DNA from: Eimeria necatrix
Lineage: Eukaryota > Apicomplexa > Conoidasida > Eucoccidiorida > Eimeriidae
DNA length: 64,000 nt
NCBI RefSeq assembly: GCF_000499385.1
Contig: NW_013651811.1
Location: 1-64,000, forward strand
Reading direction: 5' to 3'
Position numbers and translations under genes: made by a program. Positions 45,262-55,332 of this stretch are shown piece after piece. The notes below the pieces were generated by a model. That model saw only the letters and a list, made by a program, of their open reading frames with translations. It ran no database searches and had not been told where the DNA came from. Each line of letters opens with the position of its first letter. Within the stretch, counting starts at the first letter, position 1.

Positions 45262-46024
45262 CTATGGCACGCTCTGCTTGGGTTCGTAGAGGCGTGCTGG
45301 GGCTGTCGCCGCTTGCTCCCACGACTGATACTTCACCTGCCCGTTATTGGTGATTAGGAGGTGAAGGTCCGTCGGTAGCCCGGTGCAGTAGTAGTCACCG
45401 AGTTCGTCGGTGGCGACATCCAAACCACGCTCCGCTACAGCCGCAAACCGGTCCGTGTATTCCTTCGGGTTACCATTCCACCGTACTTCAGCCAACTTCG
45501 TTAACAATTGACTCTGCTGCATTGTTTTGTCAAACCGCTCCAAAAGCCTGCGCTGTACTGTCGCCCAGTCGCTTAGGTCGATAGTTCTCCGTAGATACAT
45601 CCAATACGTTAGAGCCGGGCCCACAAGGGTCTATAAGTGCATTTCCGCACTCGCGCTGTTCCAATCCCATCTAGGTGTACCGGCGCTCGATGCGCAGCAG
45701 AAAGGCCTGCATAGTGCTGCCGTCTCCTGGTAGTATGGGAAATGTTGCGCCGGATTCCACGGTCCCCCCTATAACAGTTCTTATCACACTCATAGCGGAC
45801 TAGAATTGGTCCCACGTGACGAAGGGACTGTCCCCTGGCATAACATTGGTCATAGGCATCTCCTGCGGGGGCGCCTCCTTGTGCCCATGCGGCCGCTCTG
45901 CCACGGTGGGCTTCGGTGTCGCATTGTGATGAGGGGCTGGCATCCCGCTCGGCATTTTGTTGACTGACATTGTAGAAGTCTCCTGCGGTGTGGGGCCGAT
46001 AACGCGTCCCTTGCGGATATGCAT
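45262..46024 (-). pseudogene. Gag core, frameshifted
   Basis: The N-terminal piece 46024-45800 ends GDSPFVTWDQF. A middle piece with stops reads MQAFLLRIERRY. The main piece 45624-45262 contains TYWMYLRRTIDLSDW, VQRRLLERFDKTM and NGNPKEYTDRFAAVAERG, typical of the retrotransposon gag domain. Three frames are used, so gag is inactive. Confidence 0.8.
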
Positions 46025-46096
46025 CCCTTACCGAGCGAAGATTTCTAGGCATGAGTTATTAAAACATAGTATTTTTACTTCTAAGTCCGGAAAGAA

Positions 46097-46110
46097 CGGA
46101 TATCCCCCCA
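46097..46110 (-). other. Candidate primer-binding site
   Basis: On the minus strand TGGGGGGATATCCG begins 2 nt after the LTR end at 46113. TGG complements a tRNA CCA end. I cannot name the tRNA by eye. It does not match the common initiator-Met PBS. Confidence 0.6.
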
Positions 46111-46112
46111 AA

Positions 46113-46918
46113 TGTAGTGCACAGCGCCCACGGCTGCCACTACGCTGCTACCTGCCCCTCGAGCAGGGCCTATGAACAGCACCTAACTTTGGCCCATTTC
46201 CTTGAAATAGTAGCTTATATATATCAAAATACAGTTATTCTTAAGTTTCCAAAATCTGTTGTCGTTCGATTCTCCCCACTCGGGGTGCTCGCCTCCTAGG
46301 CCCTGTGAGGGGGAAGCCGGCGCTATCGCCAGCCCCAGTCTCCACGCATTTTCAGGCACCTCTTGTAGTGCACAGGCACTACAATGGGACTTGCTAGTGA
46401 TCTATAGATGATAGCTAGCTAGCGACCTACAAGGGGTCGCAACACTGGAGGACGACAGGACCTTCGTAAGACAAATTGTCCATGAATTAATATGCATACG
46501 TAAAATGTGTGGAAAATGTGTGGAGACTGGGGCTGGCGATAGCGCCGGCACCAGTGCAGGCCTCCTCCCCATAGGGCCTAGGAGGCGAGCTCCCAGAGTG
46601 GGACGAATCGAACAGACAGATTTTGAAAAACTTGAATTATTGTATTTCGATAAAATAAGCTATAGTTTCCAGGAAATGGGCCTACGTTAGGTGCCGTTTG
46701 TAGGCCCTGCTCGAGGGGCAGGTAGCGGCGTAGTCGCAGCACTAGGCGCTGTGCAATACACCTCTGGCGTATGCATATTAATTCGCAGACAAATTGCCTT
46801 ACTTTGATCCTAGTAGGAGGGTCCTGTCCTCCTCCAGTGTTGCGACCCCTTGTACGTCGCTAGCTAGCTATCTTCTATAGGTCACCAGCAAGCCCTATTG
46901 TAGTGCCTGGGCACTACA
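46113..46918 (-). repeat. Right LTR, young-type, split by nested solo LTR
   Basis: 46113-46363 plus 46766-46918 joins into a 404-bp LTR (TGTAGTGCACAGCG...GGGCACTACA). It differs from the left LTR in many subfamily positions (for example AACAGCACCTAACTTTGGCC where the left has GATAACCGTCTACC). The two LTRs of one element should have been identical at insertion, so this is not the original partner sequence in full. Confidence 0.82.
46364..46760 (-). mobile_element. Nested solo LTR with CCTCT duplication
   Basis: 397 bp in orientation opposite to the host LTR, from TGTAGTGCACAGG to GCAATACA. It is flanked by CCTCT at 46359-46363 and 46761-46765. It is nearly identical to 37971-38383, so both are recent. 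Confidence 0.92.
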
Positions 46919-47137
46919 TAGAAGGCCTGCACGGGTGCCGGCGATATCGTCAGCACCAATCTCCTGGTATTTACATGCACGTCAAGTGTGTACAAGCTAA
47001 TTCGCCGACAAATTGGCTTACCTCGATCCTAGTAAGAGGGTCCTGTCCTCGTTCCGTGTTATGACCTGTTGTATGTCACCGGCTAGCAATCTTTTATAGC
47101 TCACCAGCAAGCCCTATTGCAGTGCCTGTGCACTACA
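46919..47137 (-). repeat. 3' half of an older LTR
   Basis: Begins within the LTR (GAAGGCCTGCACGGGTGCCGG) and runs to the end CTGTGCACTACA. It is closer to the left LTR than to the young copy beside it (AGCACCAATCTCC...GTATTT, GTCACCGGCTAGC). The outer CATTA duplication abuts it, so it is probably the remainder of the original right LTR. Confidence 0.8.
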
Positions 47138-47142
47138 CATTA

Positions 47143-48050
47143 GGTCAATCTAGCCCCATGACGCAGCCACACGAAATAGGTTCTAGAGAAGACACCGCAG
47201 TAAGCATTCTCCTACTCACCACATACTGATCCCTGTCACTTCGCCGTCAGTATAGAGTCGCTGTCCATTGTATGCAGTGAATGGATTCGCCTTGTGCGAA
47301 CGGCGCAGCTACTGGCTCACCCGCTCAACCTCAGTTAAACTAATGAAACTGCACGAAGCCCTCATGGCGAGAAGCCCTTTACATCTATGCTCCAGTATTT
47401 TAAATGCAAATTTTGCTATCATATTTGGACTGCCGAATGAGGCCTGACATAGAGCCGCCGCTTCCGTATTCAGCTGCTCAGACCACCAGTTCAGGGTGGC
47501 GCTTGCTCCTCAAGCGCTTAAGGCGTCATGAGTTCAGCCCTTGTCATCAGAATCATGGCTTTTTACGTTCAGTACTTGCAGTAGCTATCTCGCTGCCTCT
47601 ACACACAAGTCCACCCTTGTTATCAGAATCCTGGCTGTTCACGCTGTTAGCACTTGGAGCAGCTACCTAGCCCGTTTCTAGACGCTACCTCGGTGCCTCT
47701 ACACACAACACAATTTAGATTCATTTGTTGGCTTCAACCCAGCGGGCGTTCCCTGTATCTTGTAGCAGGATCTTCTGTTTCCCGCTAGAAAGGACTTACG
47801 TGTCCCTCAGCCGACAGCGTTCAAACAGTGGCATCTTCTGATGCCCCTTGAGCTTAGGATGTTCGCCCCTTATGACTATTTTTTGGCGCCTTTGATGCTA
47901 CCGCTGTCCAGTCCTCCTAAATATCCGAAGGCTACTCGTGAGCACTTTATTGTGCTTTTCTTGTTGCTTCGGAGAAGTAGCACAATTCTTGGTATCATTG
48001 CCAGCATCTCTACACCGTTCACAGGTATTCTCGAGCCCGCAAACTCTGTC
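47143..48050. other. No gene supported
   Basis: Contains an imperfect repeated phrase (CTTGTCATCAGAATCATGGC near 47540 and CTTGTTATCAGAATCCTGGC near 47613, each followed by TTTTT/TGTTCACG and CTCTACACACAA). No coding sequence is convincing. Confidence 0.4.
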
Positions 48051-48262
48051 TGTAGTGCGCAGGCACTACAATCGGGCTCGCAGCTCTCCAGCCAGGGTAA
48101 CTAGCTGGTGGCCTATAAGATGTCAGCACGCGGAACGAGCGCAGAAATTTCCTACTAATAGCGAATCAGGGCATTTATTTGGATAGCATGTGTAAATTAC
48201 AAGTGTCTGTAAATACCCTAATCTTGGGGCTGGAGCTAACGCCAGCATCGATGCGGTGCCCT
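48051..48262 (-). repeat. Degraded reverse LTR fragment
   Basis: Starts TGTAGTGCGCAGGCACTACAATCGGGCT and keeps family landmarks (GGTGGCCTATA, ACAAGTGTCTGTAAATACCC, CTTGGGGCTGGAGCTAACGCC) to about 48262. It belongs to the same old reverse class as 37929. Confidence 0.75.
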
Positions 48263-49544
48263 TAATGTCATCATTCTGATAGACATGGTGCACTCATGTT
48301 TAGGTCCACTACGACTCTGCAGGTATCAACGCAGTCGCCATACTGCAGGGATCGCCATGTGTGTTCAGCCAGGACCTGAGTCCTATTAGGCACCTCGTCA
48401 CAAGGAAGTCTGCAAAGAACCTTCGGTGCTTGAAACTTCCTCAGATGGCACATAGATACGGAAGCACCACTTCCCAAAAGGCCAACCTAACTTCTGAGAG
48501 GACGTGCGCAGTATCCACTATATCGCTCAACAGGTGCTGTGAGCGCACCAGGTGGGCTTTGAAAATGCTTCGCCTAGTACGAATTGGCCCAACTTCTAAT
48601 GTCGCTACAGACCAACCAGGCTAACTTAGAAAACCATCTCGATAGCTAGGAGCCACGGAAGTTCAGTGCTCGCGAGGCACTCAGGAGCCCTTTCTCTGTA
48701 CGGGAGGCGCGAAGGTTCTTTAGGCAGAGATACTGAGGAACAAAATCCAACCAATTTAATTTGAGAAGCATTACATAACCAATTTCAGACGCCGGAGCTG
48801 AAATGAATAGATCAAGTGTAACCACTGCGCATGCGCTGCTGGGACTGGATATCCCTCTTTCTGCTCATACAATAAACCGAAAAGCACTTGTTTCAAAATT
48901 GATGCTTTTAAGCAATATTTAGCAATCTGCAGTAGTGGAAGGACAGGCGAAGTTGTAACATGGGGAGGGCTTGCGCCGTTGTTCCTTGCCAACGGTGGTG
49001 CGCTGGGCGGTCTGTCATTTCTATTCAATTCCTTCATCTTTAGCCGTTGATTTGTTCAGTTAACATATATATTGTTGTCTTGGCTATGCAGGCTACATGA
49101 CCTGCCCTGACTGTCTCTAACAGCTTGTTTGCAAACCTCGACTCGGCTCTGTCTGCTGTTTGTACTAATTTTGGGGTTTGGCTTACGGACCCAATACCAC
49201 CATACAGTCCTTTGTTCAACGTCACCTTGATCCCATTATACAATGTTTTTCCTCTCCCCCTGCCTTCTCCGTAGTCGAAGTAAACGTTTGCTTGTACAGC
49301 TGAAGAGCGCCGCGCTGTCCAACTTCTTCTATATGACCCACAAATCTCCCAGCAAAAAAAATACAAGAATCGCGCTGAGAAAGCATGATCCTAGGGCTGG
49401 AAAGCATGTGTGAGTGGGCCTCTGCGCACTTGACGGATGCTTAAAAGAGAGTTAAAATACGCTCGTAATTTGGAGAGTTCGTGAACACGCAAGCTTCCAC
49501 ACCCGTTGGACTGAAATCTCACCTTGGCTGCTTTGCTGTATGTG
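48263..49544. other. Weak coding-like openings, no call
   Basis: Minus-strand openings at 48271-48477 and 49040-49366 (the latter containing KVTLNKGLYGGIGSV) and a plus-strand one at 48361-48624 have fair protein composition but no motif or splice partners I can defend. Confidence 0.25.
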
Positions 49545-50170
49545 CAGCCTCACGAGAGTGGGTGTGCTTATATTTTGTATATATTGTGAGTTCTACTTTG
49601 TGAGGCCCACAAGAGATGATCCCTTTCATTTAATTTCTGCCTTGCACCTACTCCTGCGTCTTAGGATGTTCTATGAAACGCGGCAGCCAGCTGACAGCTC
49701 GAAGAAGCGTTTAAGCCTTCACCTGCAGAAGTATATCCATTGGACAGGCAGGAACATGAAACTGATGGCGAGGCGGGTCGAGCGGGCCTGGGAATATGGA
49801 GCCTTTCAAAAGTATTTCGATGAGAAATACCCAACTCTCACAGACTCAAGGGGAAGGTCAGCCTGTGAAACCCTGGACGCCTGTGAAACCCTGGACCTTG
49901 CTGCTGCTGCCTGTACTCTCCTTGGATTTTCGGGTACTTGCTTGTTTTGAGTTCCCGTCGATGCCGAACATTGCTGTTCTAGCTTTTACCCTGAACTTTA
50001 AAATGTACATTTCTTTTGTGGCTCAGGAGTTTGCCGCGCATGAAATAACGGAAGGTGTGTTGGTGCGCCTGATTTGGATTGGAGTGGTGTTCGGTGCTGC
50101 TGTGCGGCGACGTACACAAATAACTGAAATCGTGTTCGGCGCTGTCACTGTAGCGACAGCCAGAAACACT
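49545..50170 (+). CDS. Exon pair of an unidentified membrane-type gene
   Basis: Exon A follows acceptor TATGTGCAG near 49544 and runs to about 49855. It holds a hydrophobic start (GVLIFCIYCEFYFV) and a basic helical region (LHLQKYIHWTGRNMKLMARRV). Exon B follows TGTGGCTCAG (about 50029-50170). It reads HEITEGVLVRLIWIGVVFGAAVRRR in two short runs and ends at donor TGG|GTTAGT. The connection and further exons are unresolved. A link to the plus-strand exons at 52.7 kb would require a 2.5-kb intron containing the minus-strand gene at 51122-52561, so two genes are as likely. Confidence 0.4.
49868..49903. repeat. 18-bp perfect tandem duplication
   Basis: The unit with core GTGAAACCCTGGACGCCT is present twice in direct contact at about 49868-49903. 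It sits at the 3' edge of exon A's open frame, where it would encode a repeated hexapeptide ACETLD. Confidence 0.8.
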
Positions 50171-51121
50171 TGGGTTAGTGCTTGTTGCTGCTGACGCAGC
50201 TACTAGACACTTTGTTGTCTGGAGCTGCGGTGGCAACAATGCAAGCCAACAGTTGGAGGTAGCTGATGCAGTGGAGGCTGGGAGTAGCTGGCGCCGTGGA
50301 AGCAGCGCACAGCGCACATCGTGGCAGCGTTGGTATCGTAGACGGACAGCGCTGTGGGTGACTAACGGAGTCCGCGTACGATGCCACTGCTGACGGGAGT
50401 TGTTTTATTTTGCGTAAATTGGAATGGGTATTTCGTTGTGTTTTCAGATAGATGTACACATGCAGACAAAAACACACCAACTCACATGCATGAGTTTCTT
50501 CTCAAGATATCTCCAGGAATTTGCATCGCCACAGATACGAATGAGTAGGTCAAAATCTACGCCCACAACAGAATTTTGCATAGAAGTGATAGAGTTGCAC
50601 TGACGCACTCTCGAAATTCGCCGTACGAAGAGCGGTTACGCATTAAAATGAAACAAGCAGCAGGCGGTTACCGACAGAACCACACGCCAGCTTGACAATA
50701 CTGCTGTGGATCTGTTGCGGGTCCTAAAAGTAGAGAAAACGCGAGCTGCGCAAACACCGAACACGGAAGAAAACAAGTTTGCGCATACGTGGAACTGGAT
50801 CGGCCGACAGAAAGACTACAAAGGCCAGGGTGCTGGAATCAGGAAAATGCCGCTCTGCGTCCCTACGAAGGCACTGCAGCTACTGACGCAGTTGTCGTTG
50901 GCGCACCTAGCGCATTCCCATTCCACGCAACACCGTAACTGTCAGTGCAGGTTAATATCTGGCCAGCCTGCGCAATGTGTGGCCAACCCGGGCAACGCGT
51001 GACCAGCCTGCCTGCTTTAGTTTTTACGTTGCGTTTTCGTTTATCCCCAACCGGCTGCACTGAGTTTTTCCTGCGCACTTCGAGGGTAGATAATTTCCAA
51101 CGTCGCAGCAATTTCTGAAGG
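50171..51121. other. No gene supported
   Basis: GCA/CTG-rich sequence at 50178-50290 and overlapping openings on both strands. No motif or consistent exon chain. Confidence 0.35.
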
Positions 51122-52561
51122 TTACTGGGGAATGGAATCACCCTGGAGTTGAGCTTGCATGAAATATCCGGCGGCACTCGAAAATATTATGTCAATGCTT
51201 CGATGTGCTTCTGCGGAACTCAGCAATACCAGCGGTTGGCCAACAGGGTACTCGGTCGTGAACGGATCAGAATTATTCGTTATTGACGAATGGTACATAA
51301 GGAGCCGATATGAGGTCACGGGACACGTCATTACGTGCTCCACCCGGGCTGACACTAATCTTTCTAGAGTAGCTACACAGGTATCCACAAGAGGACGAGG
51401 CGGTCTGCGGCGTCCGCCGCCAGTGCTTTGAACCAAGGAGCTAGCCAAGAGATAGGCCAAAGTTGCTGAGGCTTTCGTTCCACTAACGAGAACCAACAAT
51501 TGCACTTCTGCCTCCTCCTCAGTGGAACCAAGACGGGGGGGCGGCAGGAGCTGTGCTGAGAGGAGCGTCCGCGCCAATGAAAAATGGTGGTGTGCAGCCG
51601 CACTGAGACATCCACGAATGCATTCACCCTGCAGCCATTCCTCAAGGTCACTGCTTTGTAAGAATGCCTGAATAGCTGCGTTAGTCATGTGTGCTTGACT
51701 TGTGTGAATAAGCACACTCATGCATGACAATTCAACAGACGCAAGCTCTAGCACTGCTGCGCAAACACGAATAGCGTCTTCAGTATCTAAGACTTCAATA
51801 ATAGTTTCCATCATACGTGCCAGGTCCACTAAATTCTTTAAGGCTTCCGTGAGAGCCTCGTCATCTTCAGAAAGGTTGAACGCAGATGGCTGAACTGTGT
51901 GGAGGTTGTGGTATTGGTCCCTTCTATACCAAGGTGTCAACCCCGTGCGCAGTCTAGGACCCGGCATCGAAGCGGGGGCGTCGGCTTGCTGCACACCCGC
52001 AGCAGCCCCTTCCTGCTGTTGGGAAGCATCCACTTCGTCACCCTCACGCGGACGCATGTAAACCCCGCCACTCTGCCTTCCAGGGAATTGAGCTGTGTCT
52101 GTAGGGTTAGAGGTCGCGGATCTCGCGGAAGGGGCCCCCGCAACTTGACTGTTCCCAGCTGCAACGTTCGTGCCTCTTCCCTCACTGTTCGTTGCCGAAA
52201 TGCCCCTGCTTGAGCTGTGATGGGGACCGCATGGCTGCAAAAATTCTCTTCCATCAGCTACGCGTCTCACTACGCGTCCTGCGCCTTCTGTTAACCAGCG
52301 GAAGCACTGAAAAACAACGAATGTAAGGAGCAAAGCTTCAAGCAAAATTAACGCCTTCGTCGACAGGAAAGTGTGTGCACCACTATGCAGCGTCCTAGAC
52401 TCCGAAGGCGCATGCCGAAATAACGGCGACTCAAGCAACACCGACCGGCCTGTTGGGCGCTCAACATCAGCGGTCCCACCTTCTCTTCCGTTTCTAAAAA
52501 GCGGGAAGGGCGCAGAAGAGGGGACAGCAGCGTCTGAAGGTGAGTACCTGCCGGTCAGCAT
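51122..52561 (-). CDS. Single-exon membrane protein, family unknown
   Basis: The uninterrupted frame encodes 479 aa from the first ATG (52561). Such length in sequence of about 50% GC is strong evidence for a gene. The N-terminal ~70 aa are Ser/Arg/Pro-rich without a cleavable signal peptide. One strong transmembrane helix follows at ~70-90 (ALILLEALLLTFVVFQCF). Next is a low-complexity Ser/Gly/Gln linker (~100-220), then a ~250-aa helical domain (NLSEDDEALTEALKN, LARMMETIIEVLDTED, LLVLVSGTKASATLAYLLA). This is a type II-like signal-anchor topology. I recognise no domain. An intron near the start is possible because GGCAG|GTACTC follows codon 5. Function unknown. Confidence 0.7.
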   Translation of the reverse strand: MLTGRYSPSDAAVPSSAPFPLFRNGREGGTADVERPTGRSVLLESPLFRHAPSESRTLHSGAHTFLSTKALILLEALLLTFVVFQCFRWLTEGAGRVVRRVADGREFLQPCGPHHSSSRGISATNSEGRGTNVAAGNSQVAGAPSARSATSNPTDTAQFPGRQSGGVYMRPREGDEVDASQQQEGAAAGVQQADAPASMPGPRLRTGLTPWYRRDQYHNLHTVQPSAFNLSEDDEALTEALKNLVDLARMMETIIEVLDTEDAIRVCAAVLELASVELSCMSVLIHTSQAHMTNAAIQAFLQSSDLEEWLQGECIRGCLSAAAHHHFSLARTLLSAQLLPPPRLGSTEEEAEVQLLVLVSGTKASATLAYLLASSLVQSTGGGRRRPPRPLVDTCVATLERLVSARVEHVMTCPVTSYRLLMYHSSITNNSDPFTTEYPVGQPLVLLSSAEAHRSIDIIFSSAAGYFMQAQLQGDSIPQ

Positions 52562-52695
52562 CTTCACGGAAGAAAAAGGATCGAAAGAAGGATCGAAAGG
52601 CTCGACAAACTAAAGGCGTGCAGCTCAAGATTTGGCAACAGTTCTGCTTTCATACAGATTTTCTGTCCTTCTCATAAGCAGCGTGGCATGCAGGG

Positions 52696-55104
52696 GCTTC
52701 AAATTTGCAGGCCGCAATCCTACTTAATGCCCGAGATTTTATCCGGCTCAGTTTCCCCCAGGTACACTCAGCTTCGTCCGACCCCTCTTGTCATCAAGGA
52801 GCAAGAGCAATACAGAATTATTTGGTGCTGGTTCTCGATATTTTTGGAGGCCTATCAAGGCGTACAGCCTTTTTTTGCTGCGGCGCCTCAGGAGAAGGCC
52901 TTCAAGTGAAAGCTGCCCATGCCACTGGTTTCACCTGCGTCTTGTGTCGAGTGGGGACAGCACGCTGATTACAGACTCACACTTTACTAGAAAGGCATCT
53001 TTGAAGCGCATATCCATCGATTTGCAGCTTTTTGAATTGGATCTCACCGCGCGAAGCACCGCACAGGACAAGTGTTGAGTAGTTGCTATGAAATAAAAGC
53101 GATCCCAGAAGCAGTTGCTTCGGTGTTCGATGATAAGCTTCAGAAGAAAACTGTTAAGTTATGCCTTACGGTCAGCTTGACAAAAATCGGGAAAATGGTC
53201 AACGAACACGCCTGGCCCCTCACTGGAATCGCAGTGGCAAATGATCGTGCACTTGAACTGAACGCTGAGCTGCTCCACGTGATGCTTACTCTGGTCCGTC
53301 GCCATAACTTACGTGTGTATTTTGCAACCATATAATCTTGATGATGCTTGGAAAAAAACAAAATATACTGATCAGATGATTCTGGAAATCACAGTATCGA
53401 CACTGAGTTCTGTCGATGATTATGTTGTTGCACGATTAAGCGGCATGCTTGCTGTTGTTGAAAGCCCCAGTGCCCCGATCATCTCGCTCAACCGTGAATG
53501 CCTGCGAAGCGCAATTGCGTAAGCTAAATTGCCTCATCTTCCAATAATTTTCAGTGGATTACCTATTCGCTTTAGGGAGGAATACCGCTGGTAAAGCGAA
53601 CAACCAATATGAGAGCAGCACTTTAAGCTTTTCCGTCATTCGTCACTTCCCGAAAAACGTATTGTTGATGTAAGTGGAAGCATCTATCTCGACTGAAACT
53701 ATGGCAGCGTGCTGCTCCGGTGTTGTACCCATGAATGTGCGATTCAATAATGAACGCAACCGAGGTCGTAATTCTAGAGCAGTCAATGGCAAGTCTGGCG
53801 AAACAGATAACGTGAAGAAAGAGGCAAACTCACTCTTACAATCAGCTAGCATTGGGCTCGAGCAGTGCGTACGAAGAGTGTTTTTGCCAAGCCCAGGGAG
53901 ACAAAAGGCACAGGACTCTGCTAAAGTATGTTTTCAAAACTAATTAGACACAGGAAAAAGACATGGGACCTAATGTGAGAAACGGAACACTGCGTTTTTC
54001 CGCGTGTGCGTGAACAATAGGTTACGCTTAGCGCGCATTGCTTGGCATCTGCTCGTGTTATCATTTACTTTCAAATCCTTTATTGCGACTTTATTTGCTC
54101 GTGCACAGACGCTTTCTGCACAGGTTAGAGGCGGTGTTGGCATCGCTGTTGCGCATTTTCTGAGTTACGAAATCCCACTATATTGCGTTTCTGGTTCTTT
54201 TTTCCAGTCTTAACACTGGTAGTAACACTCGTTTTTTGGCAGAGCCAATCAGTTGATGACCAAGCCATGTAGAGGCTCAAATTATTGAAATGGTGTGTAC
54301 GCGTTGCCTCAAGAGCAACTACCATCTCTGCAATCCAAGGAAACAGCGGCAGCAAAAGAAACCACCAGAAAAGAGTTTCATCTTGCGAATCGCCACTTTG
54401 TGCTTTTCTGTCCCATGCCAGTGCGAAGGTGCGAACAAACACCAAGATATATCTGTTGCGTTCAGCTTATTCGTCACAGTCCATATCATGAAACTGCCAG
54501 CCTTACTGCTCTTCCCTCCATGAATAAGAAGAATCACTGCCACAGACTGTTCCAAGCGCCTCAACTGCAGCGGCAAAGTTCAGGTGACCTTGAACGCTAT
54601 CTTGCGATTCAGCTTAGACAAAATTCGCTTGCTTGTAATTGCGTTTTGAGTGGCTCGCTGGTCGAAAGATGGCTTAAGAGTAAGATGGGAGCGGCCAATC
54701 ATTGTCTTTATTCCACAGCATCACTCAGTGCCTTGTAACACCCCCATTTTGGATGTTTCGATCTGCAGCATTGAAGCACATAGCTACTAGGTACTCAAAC
54801 TGCAAAAACGTGTTCTCGTACTCAAGGTTCCGCAGAGTCTGGAGTGCTGTTGAGGTGTATTCACTTAGCTATTGCCATCTGAAGTGCCTAGAGGTACTTG
54901 CGCCACATAGGATTTTTAATGTATGATGTGGCCGAAATATTTCTTGTGTGCGATCGGGATGAAGTACAGCAGAGAGCAGTGTATGAAACGCTATTCTCAG
55001 TCTCAGTGGAGCCTAACTGCAGACTCGGCGTGTTTGTATCCGAGTTAGTGCATCTTGATGGTCTCATCACGCAAGTGTTGAAAAAGAGTGGCGTTTGTGC
55101 CTGA
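52696..55104 (+). CDS. Unassigned multi-exon gene (exon set)
   Basis: Candidate exons are about 52712-52759 (acceptor AATTTGCAG, AILLNARDFIRLSF, donor CAG|GTACAC); about 53110-53308, containing KIGKMVNEHAWPLTGI and LLHVMLTLVRRHN, with donor GTGTGT; 53375-53517 (acceptor GATCAG, MILEITVSTLSSVDDY, donor GC|GTAAGC); possibly 54290-54530; and a terminal exon about 54910-55104 reading FLMYDVAEIFLVCDRDE and ending KKSGVCA. Helical, soluble-looking sequence with HEAT-like spacing, but no family I can name. The 53674-53943 stretch reads as protein on both strands, so its orientation is undecided. Confidence 0.4.
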
Positions 55105-55332
55105 AGTTTCCGTACTACCTGCTTTCACATATATTATAGGACGTGATTACTTCTTCTGTTTAGTCTTGCCTTGGGCTAGTCCCTTCAGACGATTCGTTTA
55201 TGAGTCAAGATAGCGGTGGGGGATGTGCTTCGCACATTTCTGTCGTGGCAGACCGGGCATAGTTCGTACTGAAGCTGAATAAGCATGTGCCGATACCCCC
55301 GTTAGGAAGTGCCAACAGAGGCCTTGGTCTGC

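Larger units (their letters stand above)
39928..47137 (-). mobile_element. Ty3/gypsy chromovirus LTR retrotransposon, decayed
   Basis: The unit of 7210 bp is flanked by 5-bp direct repeats CATTA at 39923-39927 and 47138-47142. Reading on the minus strand from the right, it has LTR, primer-binding site, gag with zinc knuckle, aspartic protease, reverse transcriptase, RNase H, integrase with GPY/F and chromodomain, polypurine tract and LTR. This is the canonical chromovirus order, a lineage described in Eimeria genomes. Stops and frameshifts interrupt every module, so it cannot make a full polyprotein. The right LTR is hybrid and carries a later solo-LTR insertion. Confidence 0.92.

Noticed and set aside
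45609..46052. 147-codon minus-strand frame over gag
   Set aside because: Its composition is unlike gag, and the overlapping pieces at 46024-45800 and 45624-45262 carry the gag motifs, so this frame is a shadow.
53643..53943. Coding exon at 53.64-53.94 kb
   Set aside because: Both strands read as fair protein over the same bases, and neither has firm splice signals, so no orientation could be defended.
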